This document shows, one piece after another, positions 23,851-34,665 of a stretch of 64,000 bases of DNA. The first letter of the stretch is position 1, and every line of letters begins with the position of its first letter. The notes beneath the pieces were generated by a model. The model was given only the letters and a program-made list of their open reading frames with translations. It did not search any database and was not told the DNA's origin. The stretch spans positions 310,001 to 374,000 of the forward strand of contig VWZL01003420.1 of assembly GCA_013396915.1 (NCBI GenBank). Reading direction: 5' to 3'. Position numbers and translations under genes: made by a program. The stretch is from Stercorarius parasiticus. Its lineage: Eukaryota; Chordata; Aves; Charadriiformes; Stercorariidae.

Positions 23851-26800
23851 ACTAACCCAGCATGAAGCCTTTACTCTTAGAAGCACCAAGCAATATTCCC
23901 CAAACATACTCCCATTTGCAAAAGAAAAGAGTCATTCTGACAACAAAGTCTTCCAGTGAGTAAGTGGTCAGTGTGTTGCTGGCATTAAATAGCTGGCAGA
24001 ATTTCTATCATAAACATTGCTATCAGCTGTATCTCAGCTATGTTCATTGTATCTCAGCTGTAAAAACTTGCTCCAGGCTGATATTTGGCAAACAAGACCC
24101 GGCAAGATAATCCTTTTTTAAAACACATTATCCTATTTGAGTAATCTACAGACATGTAAATCAAGAAGTCTGCAAGCGTGGGCCCCACTGACACCTTCCC
24201 TGATTCTTCACTCCAGATGCTATGGGCACCAGGGGAAGTGAGCACCCAGCCATCCCAAAGCACTTGCTCCCGGGCTTTCCTTTCACCTCCAGATGTCCTG
24301 AATGGTCCAGATCAAAATGCTGGGGGGGGCACAGGGCAGAGCAGACAAGCTGCACTCGGTGACAAGACACAGAGAAGTTTCCCCAGGAGAAAAGCCCATC
24401 TCCTGGGAATGCACACAGAGCAAGACACTGATCACCTTTTACACAGATGAAGATGAGCAGAAGCCCCCAGAGTCCTACCTAGCCATGCCTCCTTCCAGAT
24501 CCTGAGTAGCCAACTTTTCCATACAAGCAAAAGAAAAATTGCACCAATTTCAGTCTCAGAGAAAACGTCTGCTGTTGCCTGAAAGCTAAAACAGCTTCTT
24601 GGTCTTAATGCCATAATGCTGCACCAGCTACACGCTCCTCTTACATTTCGAGAGGTTTCTTGTGGACTCTACCACATCTGACATGCTTTGGTGGAAAACA
24701 TGTCATCTGCTGGCTCTTCTGAATGGAGATTTCCAAACCTGCGCAGAACATCCCCGGGACAAATAAACGGTTAAATGAAACAGGGCTGGAAAACTCAGCA
24801 CTGAGTAGCAGCTCTTATGGACCCATGTAAAAGTATTCCAGATTTATAGTCAGAAATACTATTTTCATTGATTTCATTATTAAAAGTCTCTTACAGTTAA
24901 GGGGTTTTTTTTAATGCTAAATCTCATTTCCAAATGCCCTGAGGGAACAGCAGCCACAACAATAAAATTAGGAACCCATTACTTAAGATAAAATTAGAAT
25001 AACTAAGCTCAACACTATACAGGGAAAATGCAGTGTTAAAATGTATGAGGTAAAATGTTTTCTAACTGTCCCAATGTTAAACTTCATTTTGTCCTTGGAA
25101 TGAGCAAGGGCAGAAATTTGTGACAAGCTACCACGTTATTAAACACAACTGTGTTTTATGCAAGTTACATTCTAAATCAGTTTATTTTCTCGGTATAGTT
25201 AAGACCAAAGAGACTTAACAAGATATTTTTGATTAATTTCTAATTAACAAGACTTTTTTAAAAATGCTTTTAACCTTCCCTTCCTTCAAGATTGTGATTC
25301 AGGGAAGTACTGAGAAAACAGGTGGTTTACTTTCCAGTCCTGCTTACACAGGAAGCCTGGGGAGATATCTCAAGTGAGAGATTCTTCAGCAAGTGTGGAG
25401 AAGCCACCGCTGTCGCACCTACCACCTCCATGGCAAAAGCAGCAGCAGGTGACAGGTATCCACCTATCTATACGAGGGCAACCACTCAGATTTCACACTT
25501 CGTAGTAAAATTTCCTACCGTAGGCAGGACTCACATTTGAGAGCATACATACTACCGTGCCCTAGATTAGAGTTACGCTTCCCTTATCACTCCAGAACAA
25601 GTATCTTCATGAGCAGGACATTCTCACACTGCCTGCACACAGTGCACACACGGGTTGCCCAGGCTGGAGAACGACAGTTCCTCTTCACAATCACCTTGAA
25701 AAATGCATTCCCTTTTTTTTCCAGGGGCAAAAAAAAGAAATCGCATATTTCTAAAGCCAGAACGGTGTCGTAATATCCAAAACGGGATAAAAGGGGCGGG
25801 GGGTTGTTGTAGTCTGCTCTTTCTTCTCACATTAGGTAACTCCCCCCTTCCTCCTCCTCTTCCAACCTCAAACACGTGGCTGTCAAACTCTTTCAGGGAA
25901 AATTGTCAAACACGTTCACTGAACATTCTGACACTGATGAAAAAGAAACATTCAAATGAAAAAAATACAGCAATGAAAACACTCTGTTTCAAGCATCGCT
26001 TCATATTAGTGAACAGCTCATTTGCTATTCCTGGGTATTAGAGTCGAGCTCAGTGCTTTTGCAATAGATATTTTTAAATAAAGGTTAAAGAATACGTTTG
26101 TCTTATGTTACATACTCAAAATGTCCGTGGAAACAAGCAAGCACCCCTTTCTTACAGTAGTGTCTATAGGTCTTGAAACAAGCAGACAGACCAAATACAC
26201 ATGGGTTTCACAAACTGTTCTTCAGAAAAAAATTTACACATATGAGCTGACTCCTTATCTCCACTTCAATCAAGTGAGCTTATTGTTAAAGTTTTACAAA
26301 GCAACCCAGCAGCAAGGTGAAAGATGAAGAGATTATTGAATAATAGATAAGAATATTTTTAGTCAGCTCAGATGTATTCGTGTATCTGAGAAAGCACGAG
26401 GAAAAAGCCCTCAGAAAGGCCCTGGCTGAATTCCAGCAAAAGCTTCACTGGGGCAGGGACCAACATCCCCAGAGGGCTGAAATGGGGTCCTGGGCTGTAG
26501 GCAGGGTGGGGGGACTCCCAGGGGACTGGGCAGGGACAGTCAGGGCTGGGGGTGCCCTCAGGGCCCTGACACTGTCATGCAGAGGTGCAGAATTACTAAG
26601 AAAAAAGTTCTTGGTCCTTCTGCTCCTGGAATTGATGAAGATAAAATTTTTGCTTCCTTTTCACTCATAGCTTTGTAAACCCAGTAATCCTGTCCTTAAA
26701 TTTGCAGCAGCTGGAACTGTAAACCCATTCCGAAGGTCATTCCTTCCCATCAGGTTTCCTACAATCTTGTTAAATGCAGGGCAACAAAGAATTTGTAATG

Positions 26801-29800
26801 CTTTGGAAAGGACCTTCCTCACGTGCAAAAGAAGGAAACTACCAAATTGTTTGATTCCAGCGCTGTTCTTCTTCTCACCCTGCATCCAGGCGAGAATCAT
26901 TGCTCCATTATTATGGTCTGAAGAGACAAAGATTTTTAAAAGATCTTCTCAGTGCCTGAGCCAGCCCTCTCCCTGTCGTCTTTCCCATTTAATGAAGATC
27001 ACAGGGTAGTTGACATCTTTAATCTCACCACAGATCCCAAGAGGTTCTGAAGAAGTGGGGGGATAATAACATCATTCACTTAAAAGCTAGGGAGATACTG
27101 ACTGAAACTGCATCTACTGAAATAAAGTACCAGTGAATAATGAAGTGGATATTCAGAACTTCATTCATTAAAAAACATTTCTGAAAGGAACTGGTTCATG
27201 CATCCCTGGGAACGCTAATACAAGAAGTGCCACGCTAAATCAGACTTGGCATTTAGTCTAGAATCAAACTACTTGCACATAGTCTATCCTCCCACAACAC
27301 TGACTACAGAGCAGGAAAATCCTTATCTTACCTCATGTACAACTATGAGACTATATACAATAGCAGGGTAGAAAATCTTTTAAAAGGTAAGTGTAAACAG
27401 GGGACACCTATCTCAGTAGTATGCAAGAAGCACAGTCCGTCACAATGTAACAATATGACATCCCCAAAAATACTGTGCTGTGTGAAAAGACCCAAAATTT
27501 GGTCTTTTGGGGCAGGGACAGCCATCAACCTGCAGCACCATGGAGCTCAGCACTGATTTACCTTGATTTTTTTTATTTTTTTTTTTTTTAATTTACCCTG
27601 ATTCTCTGACAGGAAATTTTTGGTGAACTCCTTGCTCCCCTAGCTAGACTGATGCAGGCAGCTGAGCTAACACATTCAAAATTAGCTCTGATCTGTCTAC
27701 GCTATACCTTGGGTCCTGGAGAAAAAGAGCAGATACAAACTGCTGCTCGAGCCTGCAGCAGAAACGTAGCCCAGCGTTTTTGGACGTCTGTCCAGAAAAG
27801 CGTTTCAGCACCTGTGTAGCTGTAAGGCTGTGAATAGACTTGTCAAGTGCATTAGCCAATAATGGTGAAGCATGTTGTGAGCTCCTTTCTGGACTGGGAA
27901 TTATCTCTGAAGGGTTTTACAAAACGCAGTAGAGCCTCACGAAGCAGAAAACAATGGTTATTCAATTTCTCTCCTCTCCACCTGGATGCACTGGAACTAG
28001 GATGCTTTGGCATAAAACCCAGACATATTAAAGCAAAAGCCAGAGGCCATTAAAGGCCCAGCAAAGTCAGTTTTGGGGGGTATGGGCAGGGACAGACAGG
28101 GCCCTTGTCCCAAGTCCAGGCAAGCCCAAGTGCCAAGTGACAGAAGTCAGGATGAACACTGGCAACATGGGACAGGGAGCCCCATGTCATCTTTCTGTGA
28201 GGACTCAGCCAGGCTATTGTGCCGTTGCAGCGTGCAGGGCCCAGAAGGCTGCTGCAAGTTGCACAGCTTAGTAAGAAAATAGTGGTAAATAAATCTGTGC
28301 ATTATGTTCTCCTTCTGTGACAACCTTTTTCAAAAGAAACCCACAACAAGAACCTTCAAGAGAAGAAAACCACATAAGAACCCCAGCCTGTACCATGCAC
28401 ACACACAAGCACATGTATTTATCCAAAACAATCCCACATAGGATTTCACTTCAGATCTTGCAGATCACATGGAGGTGAAGGGTCATCCACATGCAGATCC
28501 ACTGCTTTTGCAGCTGTTTGGATCCACCATCTGCATCTTCTGCTTCCCAGCTCCCTCAAAGTGAAGTTTCAGAGTGACCAAAATACTGACAATCTCCATG
28601 CCTGGACATTGCATCATTTGGAAATGGCTGCGTTAGCTGATCTTCCCCCCCTGTAATTGTACCGTTTGACATTTGAAGCTGTATTTTCACTTCTGGGGAA
28701 TAACACACATGCCTCAACTCCCTTCTCAGATGTGTCATACCACTGCTATTCCTTTCTTCTTAAACTACGGTTTGGTATTCTTTTAAGTGAACACTATTGC
28801 CAATGGAGCAGTCCCCGCTTTCTCCCACTCCCACATCTTCTCCCAGATAATCTGTTGTACTGTGCCATCATAAACATTTGTGTGGCTACATGGTGAACCA
28901 GATCAGAGCACCAATCCAGCTGAAAAACAGTCCCTGGGAAAAAAAAAATACACGTTTTTTCCAATATAGTTCCCACAAGGTCATACAAATGCTTGTGCTG
29001 CAATTGTCAGAAGGTTTCTGTAAGGACAGGAATGACTGACTGGGAGAAGGAAGGGGGAAAGGTTTGCTTTTTTAAGCAGCTCTGCTGGCCTTATTGTGGT
29101 GCCATGGTTTGGCATTTGCTTTCACCAGCATTCATCCCCAGAAAACACAGAGAAACCCCTGTTTTGGGAAGTAAACAGGCACAGAACTATTGAAGGTTCC
29201 TCCTGAATGCCAAGAGAAAAGTACTTTGCATGTCAGTATCTAATTCTTGCCCGTATTTGAGGCCAAGTCCATCGTCTCCAACACAGTGTCCTTACACCTG
29301 AAAAAGAGCTTTCTCCTATCAATGACATGCTCAGGGATCCTTTGGAGCCAACTGCTAGCACTTCAGTGGCAAACAGCCTAATTCTCCTCTCACTTTCTCT
29401 GGATTTGAGGACTGATGAGACAGAATAGTGCCTGGCTACCTATTCCACAGTCCTGTATTGTAAGTGGGCGGAAAAAGTCTGGAAGCACTACCATTTGATT
29501 GCATTTTATCAGACCACCTTTTGAAAACAGCTCACCTCCCCATTTAACAGTTTCTAATAAACCAAGCCTAAAACTGGACCCAGAAAGTCCTGACACTAAT
29601 TCCCTCAATTTCACTTCTTTTTGTCTCATTTTCTTTCTTCACAATAAAGCAACAGTTCCACTGCCAATATTTCTCAGGATACGTGTGATAATCTTTTGTG
29701 AGACACTTGAAAATTGCAGATAAATGCAAGCTTGCTGCTGAATAAAGCTGTACAGAATACAAAAATGTCCTTCCCTTGCCTCCTCCACTTCAAAAAAAAG

Positions 29801-32800
29801 AGTCAAGAATTACTGTTTTCTCCCGTTGGTCTGTGGTATGAGATAGCGAAGATATGAAACTAGCTGATCCCATGAGTGGGAGGACTGACTACAAAGAGAA
29901 CTCTTCTCTTCTTTTACCATTTCCAGCAACTGTACAATTAACTTAAATTGTGGCTATCTTTTCGCCAGTGGGCTTAATGTATTCAGACTAAGGATAGACT
30001 CTAAGCGAACATTACAATTTCCTGAAGAGATTGCAAACCAGCAGTCTTCCCTGAAATCATATACTATCACTTATCCTTCACTAAACCAGAAACACAAAGG
30101 CTGTATGTTATCATATGTTAGGGGACTTCCTTCACGCAGTGTCTGTGCTGTGGCAAGCCTGGGGACAGAGCTCTGACACGTACGTTGACGGACACATTTA
30201 GCTTGAGGCAGTTTATCCAGTAAAGATCAGGGGAAATTCTGAACAAAGATAACAGGGAGGGACTAATCCTGGTCATCCCTACTGTTTGGGTAGCTCTGCT
30301 AATTTTGGAGAAAGCCGAGCGGGATTCGGCTATGCAACACACAGGTGCACATTTTTAGACATTAAAAGGGTTTGAATTCTAGGGACCCCAGAGAAAGTAA
30401 AATCTACTGCTGGGCAGAGACTGCATAAGGAAGTCTGAGACCTCTTTTTAACATATCCTTGGTAAAGCCAGCAAGAAGAACTGTCTTTGATTTTTTCATC
30501 TAATTCAACTGCCGTTTCCCCCAGTTTCATTCTGTCTCTGCTTCTGGCTGTAACAGTGTAGCTATTGGAGCTGTGATGGTCTCAGGACACAACCAAGGCA
30601 ATATTTCTAAGGACAGGTCCCAGTTTTTATTAAATTAAGTATTGGGGGGGAAAAACCAGAGAAATTTTCAGGTACACAAGCCCATCTCCATGTCAGTGAG
30701 AAGTCAGTGTGCTTAGAAGTATGTCTGAGCTTTTTTCAGCTGTATCTGTCTAGTAAAAGATACGACACGTCCATTAAACACCCCTCTCCTCAATCTGATG
30801 CTCAGCTCTCTCTCCCCCCAGTAACGCTCCCTCTAACCCCATCTTCATTCTCTCAGCACTCCCAGTCTTGTCTGGACCCACTGAATCTTCATACATTCAC
30901 TTCCACCTTTCTTCCCATTCTTCTCACCCTGCCCCACCACCTCCTTAAGGCCTCACTGAGCAGATCTTCTGGATCTCCCACTCATATTACCCTGAAGACC
31001 CTTTGACAGACCCCTATCAGGCAGGAGCAGTTCCATAAAACTTTGTCTTCTACAAGGTAAAGCCACCAGAGAGATTCCTGTCCAGCCAGAAGCACTTTCT
31101 CTACCAGGCACTGCCTGCTAACTGCAAGATGGGGCTGTGCTGCTGACTATATCGCTGCAACCATCAGGCACACAAATAACCCTGAGAAATCAAGTTCCTT
31201 TCAGCTTTGATCATTTTAGTGATAGGGTTCAATCGGCTGCCTGGCACGCAGTCATAGAGGCAGAGCAGGGAAGCAGGGGATGGGAATGAAAGGCTGAGCG
31301 TAGAGGGAAGGAGGAAAGCAGTAGGTTGAGGCCGAGAACCGCTAAGGGTATCTGTGCCCCGAGGAGAACGCCAGTGGGTCAGAGAGGAGCTTTCTTGGTA
31401 GCAAGGAAGCAGCCAGCATACAACAGGCAGTGTTTTTCCCTGTGGTACATAATAACACGGCATTTTGTGAGCTTTGTCCGCAGTTGCTGCGTAGAAACTG
31501 CGGGAACATCTTGCAGTGTTTTTAGCATTGTCGTGTCATAGCGTTCTCCAGTTCTGCATGAGTGGTTAAAAGGGACAAGCACAGGTTAGGATACCGTTGA
31601 GAGAGGGGAAAAGAAAGGGAAGGGAAGGAAAATTCTCGAGTATTTGCCTCAATGGCCCATGAAGAACTGAAGGCGACAGCACCCTGCAGACCCACACAGG
31701 TTGGCAGCACAGCGAGGACCCATCAGACACTATGTTTCTGCAACTGATGTGAAGACCGAAGCAAGCCCCTGAAAGAAGGGTGCCACGGGGAGAAGGAAGA
31801 ATTTCTAGCAATGCTCTGCAGAACAGTGAATCCCCATATTCAAGCTTGGCTAAGGGCTGTGGTGAAGAGTAGGGATGCCTTAGACAGATAGGACTAAAGG
31901 AGAAAAATAATGCCCTAGCCTTCTGCCTAGCGCAGACCGTATGGACATTTGAGCTGCCGATGAATCAACATGAATCAGCCCTATTATACTACAGACTATA
32001 ACCATGATGTAAACCGAGGTGATGCAGCAGCTGACTCAGAGGCACCTTGCACGTCCAGGGTGAGGCACAGAGCTGGGGACAGCAAGCTGTCAGCCATCCC
32101 CAAATAAACTCATAAAGCCTGGGCAACAGGCCCAAGGGATTTTGCCCTCTCTAGTTCAAATAACCAACACGTATCATGCCAACCTGTAATGTGCAAAGGC
32201 TCACTGGCTTCCTTTAAAAGAGCAAGTCCTCCTTCAGGATTGATTTGTCTCACCAGGGAGGTCACTGACAACAAGTAAAGGTGCTGTAGCTACAGCCTGG
32301 CTCGCCACACTCAAAGGAGACAGAGGCTGGTCATTACATAGGATCTTTTCTGAGGACCAGCCGAAAGGTAGCCAGGGACATGTGTAAAGACTTGTGTCAC
32401 TAGCAAGAGCTGCTTGACAAGACTTAAATAAAAATCTGAGAGACTATGCAGTAGACTATGCTGAGGCTTTAAAAAGCAGCTCCGGGCCAGGGTAGCTGTG
32501 TGAACCTCACGATGGACATCCAGCAGCAGAGCCACGTAAGGCAGCAAACCACACAGAAAAATAATAAAGAACACATTATATCCCAGTGAGATCAGTTTCC
32601 CAGTCTGGCCTCTCACCTGGTGATATGAACAACTGTGTTGGCATAGAGAAAAGGGCCATCTGGCTTGAGATCTCAGCTGGGATCAGGTGTGCCACCAGGG
32701 AATTCCCCTTGAGACTACATCCCTGAGCTGCCCAAGAAGCCTTGACCCTCCACTACACTTCTCTACAGTTTCTCCAAAATATCCCTCACATGCTGCAGAT

Positions 32801-34545
32801 AATTTGCTGTCAGCCTGTAAGGAATGCATTTACGTGCCTCTCCCTGTGTCATATGCAATGCTTGCAGGCATGCAGGAAATGCAAGCAGAACTGTCACAAG
32901 AAGATTTGGGAGCATCCCTCTCCCACATCATCCTACTGTAGTCTTTCTTCCTGCCTTTCACACTCCTGCTAGTTGCCACCAGGGACCTTCAGGCCCTGTT
33001 TCTGGGCAGCAACAGCTACTGGCATGCCCTTAAACATTACCCTGGCTGTATGCTCCCCAAGCTGTGACACCCTTCACAAAGTCCCTCTGTGGCTGATGTC
33101 CCCCTTAGCCTGGTTCTGGCCATGACTCTGCCTGTCGGTATGCTTCTGCCCTTCTTCACCACAGTGATCAGTACGGATCAGATCCAGATAGAGCTAAACA
33201 TGTTCATGTTAGTAACAGGATGAGGCTCTCAGACCCCCACGTTAAAGCTGGACACAAGTGAGGCCTGTAGTAAACCAGGGATGAGATTCATCTCACTATA
33301 ACTTTTGATGCCTTTAGTGTAAATATGGAAAATTGAGCTACTTGTCTAGACAACCTTTTTATCGTAGTGGAGAAGCACTTCTGGAGTATAATTCATCTGA
33401 ATTAATTTATATATCTGCCTTAGAAGGGGATGACTCATGTATCGCAAAGTATTTTTTCCTCACCATTGAATCCGTCAGTGAACCCCATTCTAGACAGGAG
33501 ATAGAGCTGTATTTGCTTGCACCATTTCATACAAATACCCATGTGAATACTTTTATATCAGCTTAGAACTGATTTATTACAGTTTCATTTGCCTAGTGGG
33601 AGTTTACTTTCACTTAAACATAGCAAAACTGTAGAATTAGGTCTCCCACCTATACTTTCATGTATACTAAAAATAATTTTTTTTTTTTTTAATTGAAGTT
33701 GTGCAGGCGGCTGAAACTCACTCTGAGCGCTGGACACAGTGCTCCTCTTTGGTCTTGGATCTCTTTGTGCAGTATGCTGTGGTCTTTTTTAATATTATCT
33801 CATTGGAAAGTAGCAGGGGTTGACAGAGCTGGAATACCGGGGGGACACCTCAGACAGAGGGGAAGTGTGAACTTCAGCTCTTTCTTCGATATCTGCATTA
33901 CTGCAGCTAGAGTGAGAGATACCTTGTCTTTCACTTCCTCTGCATTTTGCACATGAGGCCAGGCACCTGGAAAGGAACGTGGCTCTCAACACCAGCATCA
34001 CAGCAGGGAAGAAAGAAACAGGTATATATTCAACATAGCTATGCCATCTACTACCAACACACAGTGGCCCTTATCCTGAGAGATGATAGATGGCTTTCAG
34101 GGGTAGTCTTGCACCACAGAAGGCACTGCCTGCTTTGTCACTGGCTATGGAAGAACAGGCTCAATAGCATGGGCATCACAGAGAGTTTGAGTGGTGCAGG
34201 TACAGGGCTGTCTAGTGTTTCTACCTACACATCATCCTTTCAGCTTTCACATCATTTACAATTAAGCTGCAACAAATCAAAATACAACAGTCTCTACGCA
34301 GTGCCACATTTGTAATTCTTATTTAGAACAAAGCAGAAAAGAATAAAGAAAAGTAGCAATAGTGTTCTTCTTACTAAATAAAAAAATCAGTGAACTTGAT
34401 CTGACTTTTACTATGTTGAGCATACCAGATGGTCAGAGGGCCTCTGTCTCTGTTGGACAGTATTGATCTTAGGTTTGTGCTCTTGAAGAAATCTGTGCAA
34501 CAGCATGACAGAGTCAAAGGATGCCCGAAACAGGATTTAAGTTTG
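23851..34545. other. AT-rich non-coding stretch
   Basis: About 10.7 kb without an identifiable gene. It includes four copies of the G-rich decamer GGGCAGGGAC between 26451 and 28093, a T-rich tract bracketed by 13-bp direct repeats at 27556-27603, and pyrimidine-rich sequence around 30780-30950. Open frames here, including a 79-codon minus-strand frame at 26661-26900, have no recognisable domain. Candidate splice-bounded exons at 23881-23955 and 27310-27386 are treated as findings. Confidence 0.5.
27556..27603. repeat. T-rich tract bracketed by 13-bp direct repeats
   Basis: The sequences at 27556-27568 and 27591-27603 match at 12 of 13 positions (ATTTACCTTGATT and ATTTACCCTGATT). They enclose 22 bases made almost wholly of T. 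The arrangement resembles a target-site duplication around a bare poly(A) tail inserted on the minus strand, or replication slippage. Confidence 0.7.
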
Positions 34546-34665
34546 AATCATAGAACCACAGAATAATTGAGGTTGAAAGGGACTTCTGGAACTCACCTAG
34601 TCCAATCCCCTGCTCAAAGCAAGTCCATAGCCAACACCGTATCAGGTCACTTGATCATGTTTGCC
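34546..34665 (-). mobile_element. Old CR1 LINE 3'-end fragment, minus strand
   Basis: Read on the plus strand, the segment begins with degenerate copies of the reverse-complemented CR1 tail octamer (CATAGAAC, CACAGAAT). It continues with the typical inverted CR1 3' untranslated sequence: GAGGTTGAAAGGGACTTCTGG, then CACCTAGTCCAATCCCCTGCTCAAAGCA. Similarity fades by about 34665. It is severely 5'-truncated, as most CR1 copies are, and more diverged than the copy at 57.7 kb, so it is older and of another subfamily. No coding part remains. Confidence 0.85.

Noticed and set aside
26661..26900. 79-codon minus-strand frame preceded by a good acceptor (CTTTGTCTCTTCAG)
   Set aside because: No clear donor before the stop, a phase that fits none of the other candidates, and no recognised domain.
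27332..27376. Minus-strand 45-base candidate exon ending in GAG/GTAAGA
   Set aside because: It overlaps the plus-strand candidate 27310-27386, so at most one can be real. Its acceptor ends in AAAAG and is poor. It shows how easily such pairs arise by chance.
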